Of a stretch of 64,000 bases of DNA, positions 35,958 through 43,029 are shown piece after piece. Both the position numbers and the translations under genes were made by a program. Numbering within the stretch: position 1 is the stretch's first letter; every line of letters begins with the position of its first letter. Location: assembly GCF_002917105.1 (NCBI RefSeq), contig NZ_PQFZ01000017.1, forward strand, positions 62,001 to 126,000, given 5' to 3'. This stretch comes from Allobosea psychrotolerans (GTDB lineage Bacteria > Pseudomonadota > Alphaproteobacteria > Rhizobiales > Beijerinckiaceae). The notes beneath the pieces were generated by a model. It searched no databases. It had not been told where the DNA came from and was given only the letters and a program-made list of their open reading frames with translations.

Positions 35958-36717
35958 GCGCGTCCTCCCCGAGATAGACGGCCTTCACGCGCGGGTCGGT
36001 CGAAATCTCCTCGACGCCGCCTTCCGCGAAGAGCTGGCCCTGGACCAGGACCGAGATCCGGTCGGCGAAGGAGAAGACCAGCTCCATGTCGTGTTCGATC
36101 AGCAGGACGGTGACGTCCTGCGGCAGTGCCTCGACGCTGTCGAGCACGTCGTGGCGTTCATCCTCCGGCACGCCGGCGGCCGGCTCGTCGAGCAGGAGCA
36201 GTTTCGGCTTGCAGGCCATGGCGAGCGCGATTTCGAGCAGCCGCTGCTTGCCATAAGGCAGTGTCGCGGTGCGCCACATCATCACCTCGCCGAGCTTCAT
36301 GCGCGTGAGCAGCGCCTCGGCCTCGTCGACGACCGCACTGTTCTGGCCGACGCGGCTCCACCAGCGCGCACCGGCACCCTCGCGCTCGGCGATGGCGAGG
36401 CCGACGGTCTCGATCGGCGTGAGATCGGCGAAGAGCTGGTTGATCTGGTAGGTCCGCGCCATGCCGCGCTTGACGCGGCCCTGCTGGCTGACGCGCGTCA
36501 CATCCTCGTCCAGCAGCCGGACCGTGCCGGAGGTCGCCGGCACCACGCCCGTGAGCAGGTTGATGAAGGTGGTCTTGCCGGCGCCGTTGGGGCCGATCAG
36601 CGCATGGCGCGCACCCCTGGCGACGCAGAGCGAGATATCCGAATTGGCCCTGAAGCCGCCGAAGGACTTGCTCAGGCCAAGTGTCTGGAGGGCAAGTGTC
36701 TGGTGAGCTAGCGTCAC
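35950..36717 (-). CDS. livG: Branched-chain amino-acid-type ABC importer ATPase, LivG-like
   Basis: A 255-residue nucleotide-binding subunit paired with LivF. Walker A is GPNGAGKTT, followed by the Liv-type ARTYQINQLFADLT segment, Walker B LLLLDEPAAGV and the switch region LLIEHDM. The signature helix is LPYGKQRLLEIALAM, in which YGKQR replaces SGGQ, a substitution common in LivG. I chose GTG at 36717 (first residues VTLAHQTLALQTLGLSKSFGG), which overlaps the livM stop as GTGA. Longer in-frame starts would only add translated livM sequence. Confidence 0.9.
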   Translation of the reverse strand: MTLAHQTLALQTLGLSKSFGGFRANSDISLCVARGARHALIGPNGAGKTTFINLLTGVVPATSGTVRLLDEDVTRVSQQGRVKRGMARTYQINQLFADLTPIETVGLAIAEREGAGARWWSRVGQNSAVVDEAEALLTRMKLGEVMMWRTATLPYGKQRLLEIALAMACKPKLLLLDEPAAGVPEDERHDVLDSVEALPQDVTVLLIEHDMELVFSFADRISVLVQGQLFAEGGVEEISTDPRVKAVYLGEDAHV

Positions 36718-37745
36718 GGCCGGCGCGCTCCCAGCAGCTTGAGCAGCGGGGCGAAAGGCCTGGCCAGCGTGGCCATCAGGCGGTCGCGACCGATCAGCAC
36801 CAGGATCACCAGGATGAAGCCCATCCAGAAGATCCAATAGGCCGGTGTCATCGCCGAGAGCGTGTCCTTCATCAGCTTGAAGGCGATCGCGCCGATCAGC
36901 CCGCCATAGAGATAGCCGGAGCCGCCGATGACGAGCACCAGCAGTGCATCGGCCGAGCGCGCGAAATCGAGCATCTCCAGCGAGACGAACTGCGTCGTCT
37001 GGGTGAGCAGGGCTCCCGCCATGCCGGCATAGACGGCGGCCAATGTGTAGATCGCGACGATGCGTCGGTTCGGCGCGATGCCGATCGTTGCCGCGCGCAG
37101 GTGGTTGTCCTTGAGTGCCTTCAGCGACAGGCCGAAAGGCGAATGCACGATCCGCCTTGCCAGCAGGAAGAGCAGGAATGTCGCGGTCAGGCTGTAGGTA
37201 TAGGCCGTGGTGCCGGCGAAATCGAAATCGAAGCGGCCCAGGATCGGGCCAACCGAGATGCCGAGCAAGCCGTCCGCGCCGCCGGTGATCCAGTCGAGCC
37301 GGTTGGCGAGTTCGTGGAAGATCAGGGCGACGCCGAGCGTCACCATCAGCCGGGTCAGATCGGTGCCGCGCAGGATCATGAAACTGGCGAGGAAGCCGAC
37401 GAGACCGGCCGCCGCCCCAGACAGCAGGAGCCCGGTCACCGGCTCGGAAACGCCGTGCTTGGCCAGCAGCCCTGCGGCATAGGCCCCGACGCCGAAGAAG
37501 GCGGCATGGCCGAGCGAGACGATGCCGGCATAGCCCAGGATCAGGTCGAGCGAGAGCGCGAACAGCCCCAGGATCGCGATTTCGTTGAGCAGGAGATGGC
37601 GATTCGGAAACAGAAGAATCAATCCGAAAGCACTGATCCAGAACAGGATTTCCGGCCAGCGCCAGGCTGCCCTCGCTTGCAGGAAGGCGGCGGGCGAGGG
37701 CGCTTGCGCCCCCAATGGCCTGGTGCTGGGAGGTTTGCTGAGCAT
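36714..37745 (-). CDS. livM: Branched-chain amino-acid-type ABC importer permease, LivM-like
   Basis: An inner-membrane permease of about 343 residues in the LivM family. After a variable Pro/Ala-rich cytoplasmic N-terminus there are roughly nine hydrophobic helices (for example ILFWISAFGLILLFPNRHLL and ALSLDLILGYAGIVSLGHAAF). The family motif GYAGIVSLGHAAFFGVGAYA and the cytoplasmic loop ALKDNHLRAATIGI, followed by Y and further helices, are clear. The ATG at 37745 lies one base after the livH stop; a GTG at 37757, four codons earlier, is the alternative start. The stop overlaps livG by four bases. Confidence 0.9.
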   Translation of the reverse strand: MLSKPPSTRPLGAQAPSPAAFLQARAAWRWPEILFWISAFGLILLFPNRHLLLNEIAILGLFALSLDLILGYAGIVSLGHAAFFGVGAYAAGLLAKHGVSEPVTGLLLSGAAAGLVGFLASFMILRGTDLTRLMVTLGVALIFHELANRLDWITGGADGLLGISVGPILGRFDFDFAGTTAYTYSLTATFLLFLLARRIVHSPFGLSLKALKDNHLRAATIGIAPNRRIVAIYTLAAVYAGMAGALLTQTTQFVSLEMLDFARSADALLVLVIGGSGYLYGGLIGAIAFKLMKDTLSAMTPAYWIFWMGFILVILVLIGRDRLMATLARPFAPLLKLLGARRP

Positions 37746-37746
37746 C

Positions 37747-38601
37747 TCAGCGCCCACGCGCGAACAGGCCCTGCGGCCTGAGCATCAGGACCGCGAGCAT
37801 GATCGCATAGATGATGAAGGCTCCAAGCTGCGGCACGAGATATTTGCCCATCACGTCGGCGACGCCGAGCATGAGCGCTGCCAGCAGCGGCCCGGTCAGG
37901 CTCGAGGTGCCGCCAACCGTAACCACGATCAGAAAGTAGAGCATGAATTTGAGCGGGAAGGTCGGATCGAGCCCGACGATCTCGGCACCGAGCGCGCCGC
38001 CCAGCCCCGCCAGCCCGGAACCGAAGGCAAAGGTGATGGCGAAGACCTTGACCACCGGGATGCCGAGCCCGCGCGCGGCGCGCCGGTCATCGACGGCGGC
38101 GCGCAATTGGCTGCCGAAGCGCGTCTTCGCCAGCATCCATTGCAGGCCAAGCGCCATCAGGCTGCAAAGCACCACGATGAAGAGCCGGTAGATGCCGATG
38201 CCGACCCCGCCGATGAAGATGCGGCCCTGCAGATAAGCCGGCAGATGGATGTTCTGCTGCTGCGAGCCCATCAGATAGTCGGTCGCGGCGATCGACATGA
38301 AAACCAGGCCGATCGAGAAGAGCACCTGGTCGAGATGGCTGCGCTCATACATGTGCCGATAGAGCAAGCGCTCGAAGATGAAGCCCAGCGCCGCGCTGAA
38401 CAGGAAGGCGAGCGGCAGGCAGAGCAGGAAGGGCAGCCCGAAGCGGTTCATCAGGATGACGGTGGCGTAGCCGCCGGCCATGGCGAAGGCGCCATGCGCC
38501 AGGTTGACGAAGTTCATCAATCCCAGCGTCACGGCCAGCCCTGCCGCCAGCACGAAGAGCAGCATGCCATAGGCGATCCCGTCGAACAGGATGGTCAGCA
38601 A
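37747..38601 (-). CDS. livH: Branched-chain amino-acid-type ABC importer permease, LivH-like
   Basis: A 284-residue inner-membrane permease of the LivH family with the typical GLMNFVNLAHGAFAMAGGY motif near the N-terminus and about eight hydrophobic segments. The loop RAAVDDRRAARGLGIPVVKV precedes the final helices. The start is assigned to a TTG at 38601 because no ATG or GTG precedes the conserved first helix in frame. No good ribosome binding site is seen there, so the exact start is uncertain. It follows the binding-protein gene after a 159-base spacer that holds a palindromic repeat. Confidence 0.88.
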   Translation of the reverse strand: MLTILFDGIAYGMLLFVLAAGLAVTLGLMNFVNLAHGAFAMAGGYATVILMNRFGLPFLLCLPLAFLFSAALGFIFERLLYRHMYERSHLDQVLFSIGLVFMSIAATDYLMGSQQQNIHLPAYLQGRIFIGGVGIGIYRLFIVVLCSLMALGLQWMLAKTRFGSQLRAAVDDRRAARGLGIPVVKVFAITFAFGSGLAGLGGALGAEIVGLDPTFPLKFMLYFLIVVTVGGTSSLTGPLLAALMLGVADVMGKYLVPQLGAFIIYAIMLAVLMLRPQGLFARGR

Positions 38602-38637
38602 GGAGGGCTCCGCTCTCGGGTTGGTGTGCGCAGCGAC

Positions 38638-38740
38638 GAAGCCATCCAGGGGAGGCCGAACACGGCCGCTCTGGATTGCTTCGCGGAGCCTGTACTCGGG
38701 CTTGCCGAAGGCAAGACCCGGGTGCTCGCAAAGACGGTTG
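38638..38740. repeat. Extragenic palindromic element between liv binding-protein and permease genes
   Basis: The outer dyad GAAGCCATCCAG (38638-38649) / CTGGATTGCTTC (38671-38682) has one mismatch and contains an inner GGCCG-CGGCC stem. A second hairpin follows, CGGGCTTGCC (38697-38706)-GAA-GGCAAGACCCG (38710-38720). The combination of GCAATCCAG and GGCTTGCCGAAGGCAAG is characteristic of dispersed repeats in Hyphomicrobiales genomes. Its position, after the binding-protein stop and before the permeases, parallels the element in the peptide-type importer operon of this window. Confidence 0.7.
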
Positions 38741-38760
38741 CGGTCTTGATGATCAGTGCC

Positions 38761-39957
38761 TCACTTGGCTGCCTTCACCGGGTCCGGCACGGCCTCGAAG
38801 GTCGAGAACTCGACATTGTAAAGTTCGCCATTCACCTTCTCGACCTTGCGGACATAGACGTTCTGGATGATGTCGCGCGTCTTGGGGTCGATCGAGATCG
38901 GCCCGCGCGGACTGACCCAGCTCATGCCCTTCATCGCCTCGACCAGCTTGGTGCCGTCGGTGTCGCCATTGGTCTTCTTCAGCGCCTGATAGATCAGGTG
39001 CATGCCGTCCCAGCCGCCCACCGCCATGAAATTGGGCCGCACATTGGCGGCCTTGCGGAAGGCCTCGACGAAGGCCTTGTTCTCGGGCGAAGGATGGGCC
39101 GCCGAATAATGATGCGTGGTGACGAGGCCGAGCGTGACGTCGCCCATGCTGTCGAGCGACTCGTCATCGGTGACGTCGCCGGTCGCGATCAGCCGGATGC
39201 CGGACTTGTCCAGGCCGCGCTCGACGAATTGCTTCATGAACTGCACGCCCAGGCCCGATGGCACGAAGACGAAGAGCGCATCGGGTTTGGCGTCCGTGAC
39301 GCGCTGCAGGAAGGGTGAAAAATCGGGATTGCGCAGCGGGATTCGGATTTCGCCGGTGATCTCGCCGCCGGCTGCCGTCAGTCGCTCCTTGAACGACTTC
39401 TCGGCGTCGAGGCCTGGGCCGTAATCGGCGACCAGCGTCATCGCCTTCTTGATACCGTTCTTGGAGGCCCAGTCGGCGATGCCGATCGTCACCTGCGGCA
39501 AGGTGAAGGAGGTTCGCACGATGAAGGGGGATTGTTCGGTGATCGAGGAGGTGCCTGCCGCCATGACGATCTGCGGCGTCTTCGACTGCGTCGCCAGCGG
39601 CGCGACCGCGAAGGCGAGTGGGGTCAGCCCGAAACCGGCCAGGAAGGAGACCTTGTCGTTGACCAGCAGCTCCTGCGCGATGCGGCGGGTGACGTCGGGC
39701 GTGCCGGTATCATCCTTGATGATCAGCTCGATCGTCTTGCCCGCGACGCTGGCGCCATTCTGGGCCATGTAGAGCTTCGCGGCGGCCTCGATCTGGCGGC
39801 CGATCGCACCGGCGAAGGGGCCGGTCATCGGCAGGATCAGGCCGATCTTGACGGTCTGTTGTGCCTGCGCCTGTGCCTGCGCCGAAGCGAGCATGAGCGC
39901 CGTGCCGCCCAGGGCCAGCAAGGCGCGGCGCGATAAGGCGGTTGTCGATTTCGGCAT
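38761..39957 (-). CDS. Periplasmic substrate-binding protein of a liv-type ABC importer
   Basis: A 398-residue type I periplasmic binding protein (LivJ/LivK-like, Peripla_BP_6). The N-terminus MPKSTTALSRRALLALGG contains a twin-Arg followed by a hydrophobic stretch and AQA-type cleavage sites, so export may be by Tat or Sec. The mature domain begins VKIGLILPMTGPFAGAIG and includes LVNDKVSFLAGFG, TLVADYGPG and YQALKKTNGDTDG. The ATG at 39957 follows a strong GGGAGGGT ribosome binding site. It is the first gene of the importer operon that ends with the MetE-like enzyme. The ligand cannot be inferred from sequence alone. Confidence 0.92.
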   Translation of the reverse strand: MPKSTTALSRRALLALGGTALMLASAQAQAQAQQTVKIGLILPMTGPFAGAIGRQIEAAAKLYMAQNGASVAGKTIELIIKDDTGTPDVTRRIAQELLVNDKVSFLAGFGLTPLAFAVAPLATQSKTPQIVMAAGTSSITEQSPFIVRTSFTLPQVTIGIADWASKNGIKKAMTLVADYGPGLDAEKSFKERLTAAGGEITGEIRIPLRNPDFSPFLQRVTDAKPDALFVFVPSGLGVQFMKQFVERGLDKSGIRLIATGDVTDDESLDSMGDVTLGLVTTHHYSAAHPSPENKAFVEAFRKAANVRPNFMAVGGWDGMHLIYQALKKTNGDTDGTKLVEAMKGMSWVSPRGPISIDPKTRDIIQNVYVRKVEKVNGELYNVEFSTFEAVPDPVKAAK

Positions 39958-39973
39958 GATACCCTCCCAAAAC

Positions 39974-39988
39974 GTGCGATTACCGCAC
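39974..39988. promoter_or_regulatory. Dyad in the 5' region of the liv-type operon, candidate operator
   Basis: GTGCG (39974-39978)-N5-CGCAC (39984-39988) is a perfect 5-bp inverted repeat 16 bases upstream of the binding-protein ATG. A further CGCAC copy lies at 40003-40007 beside an AT-rich stretch (ATTATTTTGAT) that could include a promoter element. Spacing and position suit a repressor site, but no regulator gene is adjacent and the assignment is inferred. Confidence 0.4.
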
Positions 39989-40068
39989 TATTATTTTGAT
40001 TTCGCACAATTTTCCGCTGGCCGATGCCGTCTGTCAATCTGGCCGAAAGGCGATGCCGGCTGCAACCC

Positions 40069-40185
40069 AGAGCAGGATGCGAAAAAGTAGGAACCGGCTT
40101 TTTCGCATTGATCCTGCTCTCACTTTTAGATGAGGGACGGATGATTTCAGATGGAGTCACGGAGTGATCCCATCTGAAATCATCC
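40069..40185. repeat. Double palindromic (REP-like) extragenic element
   Basis: The first palindrome has AGAGCAGGAT (40069-40078) and GCGAAAAAG (40079-40087) pairing with CTTTTTCGC (40098-40106) and ATCCTGCTCT (40111-40120). The second has GGATGATTTCAGATGG (40139-40154) pairing exactly with CCATCTGAAATCATCC (40170-40185). Both motifs resemble dispersed repeats of Hyphomicrobiales. They fill much of the 369-base gap between the divergent liv-type operon and the SDR gene. Nothing else in that gap is recognisable apart from the dyad at 39974-39988. Confidence 0.75.
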
Positions 40186-40326
40186 GACTTTAGCACGTGC
40201 CCGCGCAACGCGCCCTCGTCCTGTCGGCCCCGGCGAAGGCGGCCATTCCCTTGGCGAGGCCGAGCCGCTATCAGCGAGCCGACGGCGTGCGGACTCGCGC
40301 GCCCAGGAAACCGGACGGAGCACATC

Positions 40327-41112
40327 ATGGATCTCGGCCTTCACGACAAGCGCGCGCTGGTGCTGGGCGCGAGCCGCGGCCTCGGTGCCGCCATCGCGCG
40401 GACGCTCGCGACGGAGGGTGCGACGGTGATCGCGGCCGCGCGCAACGTCGCGGCGACCAATGCCTGGATCGCCGACTGTCCCGCAGAGGTACGCGGGCGC
40501 ATCTCAGCCGCGAGCCTCGATCTGTCGGATATCACCGCCGTCGACGCCTTTCTCGGTGAGCTCAATGGCACTGGGGGCGTCGACATCCTGATCGGCAATT
40601 CGGGCGGCCCGCCGCCGGCCGAGGCGCGCGAGGCCAAGCGCGAGGACTGGCTGAAGCATTTCGAGGGGATGGCGGCCAACCTCTTCCATCTCGCGCAGGG
40701 CCTGCTGCCCGGCATGACGGGGCGTGGCTTCGGCCGCATCATCACCATCGCCTCGTCCGGCGTGGAACAGCCGATCCCGCGCCTGGCGCTGTCGAACGGC
40801 ATCCGCTCGGCGGTGATCGGCTGGTCGAAGACGCTCTCGACGGAAGTCGCCGCGCAAGGCGTCACGGTGAATGTCGTCCTGCCCGGGCGCATTCATACCG
40901 AGCGCGTCGACCAGCTCGACAAGGCCGCCGCTGACCGCACCGGCATCACGCCCGAGGAGGCGGCAAAGGCCTCGCGCGCGACGATTCCCGTCGGGCGCTA
41001 CGGCACGGCGCAGGAATTCGCCGATGTCGTTGCCTTCCTGGCCAGCACGCGGGCGAGCTATGTCACCGGCGCCAAGATCCGCATCGATGGTGGTGCCACG
41101 CGCGGCATCTGA
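40327..41112 (+). CDS. Atypical short-chain dehydrogenase/reductase (FabG-like, degenerate catalytic site)
   Basis: A 261-residue Rossmann-fold protein of the SDR superfamily. The nucleotide-binding motif GASRGLG is at residues 14-20, NSGG replaces the classical NNAG, and the C-terminal [10 protein letters not shown] element is present. The catalytic Tyr-x-x-x-Lys is replaced: [16 protein letters not shown] puts Ser156 and Arg160 at the Tyr and Lys positions. This matches the subgroup described as 3-oxoacyl-ACP-reductase-like SDRs without a perfect catalytic tetrad. Substrate and activity are therefore uncertain. A GGACGGAG ribosome binding site precedes the ATG. It is divergent from the liv-type operon and upstream of cysH in the same direction, but separated from it by 187 bases. 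Confidence 0.85.
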   Translation: MDLGLHDKRALVLGASRGLGAAIARTLATEGATVIAAARNVAATNAWIADCPAEVRGRISAASLDLSDITAVDAFLGELNGTGGVDILIGNSGGPPPAEAREAKREDWLKHFEGMAANLFHLAQGLLPGMTGRGFGRIITIASSGVEQPIPRLALSNGIRSAVIGWSKTLSTEVAAQGVTVNVVLPGRIHTERVDQLDKAAADRTGITPEEAAKASRATIPVGRYGTAQEFADVVAFLASTRASYVTGAKIRIDGGATRGI

Positions 41113-41254
41113 GCCTGCGCATGGGTGCGAGCGCCCGCAATTCCGCAACGGAATCGGGCTTTTCGCCGTGCTGCGGAAGGTTTTTCTCCTTTCGAAGTGA
41201 AATAAGAAAAACCACGCTACTGCCTGTGAATTGATCATTCAGCATATCGGGTCT

Positions 41255-41288
41255 AGGTGAAGCGTTCGATTTACCGAACGCTTCACCT
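41255..41288. repeat. Perfect 14-bp palindrome just upstream of cysH
   Basis: AGGTGAAGCGTTCG (41255-41268) and CGAACGCTTCACCT (41275-41288) are perfect inverted copies around the loop ATTTAC. It ends 11 bases before the cysH ATG, so in mRNA it would form a strong hairpin next to the translation start. It has no T-tract. It may be a dispersed palindromic repeat, a regulator site or an RNA structure. Confidence 0.7.
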
Positions 41289-41299
41289 GGCGAAAACCG

Positions 41300-42130
41300 A
41301 TGTCCGCCGATCTCTTGAATCCACCTGGCCTATCCGGTCAGATCACCGCTTCGGACGCGCCAGCTGCTGGTACGCCGCTGGAGCGGCGGGCCCAGGCCTT
41401 GAACGAGGCGTTCGGCGCGGCGGATGTTGCCGCCCGGCTCGCCGGCGCCGCGGCAGCCGCGCATGGTCGCCTCGTCTTCACCACCAGCTTCGGCCTGGAG
41501 GACCAGGTCCTCACCCATTTCATCATCGATGCCGGACTTCCCGTCGAGATCGTGACGCTCGACACCGATCGGCTGTTTCCGGAGGTCCACGCGCTCTGGA
41601 AAGAGACAGAGGCGCATTTCGGCGTCCGGATCCTGCCCTTCTATCCGCGCCATGACGCGGTCGAGGGGTTTGTCGGCAGGCATGGCCTCGACGGCTTCTA
41701 CACCTCGCGCGAGGCGCGCAAGGCCTGCTGCGACATTCGCAAGGTGGAGCCGCTCGGGCGGGCGCTGGCAGGCGCCGACATCTGGATCACCGGCCTGCGC
41801 GCCGATCAGTCGGCCGCGCGCGGCGGCGTCCGCTTCGCCGAGGCCGAGGCGGCGAGGGGGCTGATCAAGCTCAGCCCATTGCTCGACTGGTCGCGCGACA
41901 GAACGCTCGCCTTCGCCAAGGCGAATGGCGTTCCGCTCAACCCGCTGCACGAGAAGGGTTTCGTTTCGATCGGTTGCCAGCCCTGCACGCGTGCCATTCG
42001 CCCCGGCGAGCCGGAGCGGGCCGGGCGCTGGTGGTGGGAGGAGGATGCGGCCAAGGAATGCGGGCTCCATGTCGGTCCGGATGGGAAGCTGACGCGAGCG
42101 AAGCCCGCTTCGCTCGGGGCAGGCGCATGA
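41300..42130 (+). CDS. cysH: Assimilatory APS reductase (adenylyl-sulfate reductase, CysH)
   Basis: A 276-residue thioredoxin-dependent reductase that reduces activated sulfate to sulfite. The PP-loop-like [15 protein letters not shown] and [10 protein letters not shown] are family hallmarks. Cys143-Cys144 plus Cys226-x-x-Cys229 (IGCQPC) are the four ligands of the [4Fe-4S] cluster that marks the APS-using type. The catalytic Cys254 is in KECGLH near the C-terminus. The APS-type assignment agrees with the absence of an APS-kinase domain in the operon. Its stop overlaps the cysD ATG as ATGA. Expression may be affected by the palindrome immediately upstream. Confidence 0.93.
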   Translation: MSADLLNPPGLSGQITASDAPAAGTPLERRAQALNEAFGAADVAARLAGAAAAAHGRLVFTTSFGLEDQVLTHFIIDAGLPVEIVTLDTDRLFPEVHALWKETEAHFGVRILPFYPRHDAVEGFVGRHGLDGFYTSREARKACCDIRKVEPLGRALAGADIWITGLRADQSAARGGVRFAEAEAARGLIKLSPLLDWSRDRTLAFAKANGVPLNPLHEKGFVSIGCQPCTRAIRPGEPERAGRWWWEEDAAKECGLHVGPDGKLTRAKPASLGAGA

Positions 42131-43029
42131 TCCAGCTCAGCCATCTCCAGAAGCTCGAAGCCGAGGCGATCTTCATCATTCGCGAGGTCGTGGCGACTTG
42201 CGACAAGCCGGTGCTGCTCTATTCGATCGGCAAGGATTCAGCTGTCCTGCTGCATCTCGCCATGAAGGCGTTCTATCCGGCCAAGCCGCCTTTCCCGCTC
42301 CTCCATGTCGATACGACCTGGAAGTTCCGCGAGATGATCGCCTTCCGCGACGAGACAGCTGCCCGGCTCGGGCTCGATCTCATCGTGCATGTCAACCAGG
42401 AGGGCGTGAAGGCCGGCATCGGCCCCTTCGCCTCGGGCTCGCGCATCCATACCGATGTGATGAAGACGCAAGGCCTGAAACAGGCGCTCGACCTGCACAA
42501 ATTCGACGCGGCCTTCGGGGGCGCCCGGCGCGACGAGGAGAAGAGCCGCGCCAAGGAGCGCGTCTTCTCCCTGCGCTCGCCCGAGCATCGCTGGGACCCG
42601 AAGAACCAGAGACCCGAGCCCTGGCAATTGTTCAACACCCGCAAGCACAAGGGCGAGAGTTTTCGCGTATTTCCGCTCTCCAATTGGACCGAGCGCGACG
42701 TTTGGGATTACATCGCGCTCGAGAATATCCAGGTCGTGCCGCTTTACTTTGCCGCTCCGCGCCCGGTGGTGAAGCGCGACGGCGCTTGGATCATGCGCGA
42801 TGACGAGCGCATGGGGCTCCTGCCCGGCGAGGTCGTCGAGAGCCGCATGGTCCGCTTCCGCACGCTCGGCTGCTATCCGCTGACGGGAGCGGTCGAGAGC
42901 GAAGCGGCGAGCCTGACCGAGATCATTGCCGAGATGCGCTCCTCGCGTTCGTCGGAGCGCCAGGGCCGCGTCATCGACCATGACGGTGCGGGCTCGATGG
43001 AGCAGAAGAAGCAGGAAGGCTATTTCTGA
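42127..43029 (+). CDS. cysD: Sulfate adenylyltransferase subunit 2 (CysD)
   Basis: A 300-residue ATP-pyrophosphatase subunit that adenylates sulfate to APS together with the GTPase CysN. The PP-loop appears as [18 protein letters not shown] (about residues 33-50). Family motifs include [32 protein letters not shown] and [16 protein letters not shown], and the C-terminal GRVIDHD and [10 protein letters not shown] match typical CysD. ATG at 42127 was chosen for the conserved N-terminus and the four-base overlap with cysH; upstream in-frame starts lie inside cysH. Its stop shares one base with the cysN start (TGATG). Confidence 0.95.
   Translation: MIQLSHLQKLEAEAIFIIREVVATCDKPVLLYSIGKDSAVLLHLAMKAFYPAKPPFPLLHVDTTWKFREMIAFRDETAARLGLDLIVHVNQEGVKAGIGPFASGSRIHTDVMKTQGLKQALDLHKFDAAFGGARRDEEKSRAKERVFSLRSPEHRWDPKNQRPEPWQLFNTRKHKGESFRVFPLSNWTERDVWDYIALENIQVVPLYFAAPRPVVKRDGAWIMRDDERMGLLPGEVVESRMVRFRTLGCYPLTGAVESEAASLTEIIAEMRSSRSSERQGRVIDHDGAGSMEQKKQEGYF

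Noticed and set aside
41255-41288. Perfect hairpin considered as a Rho-independent terminator for the upstream SDR gene.
   Set aside because: No T-tract follows on either strand and it lies 142 bases after the SDR stop, directly at the cysH start.
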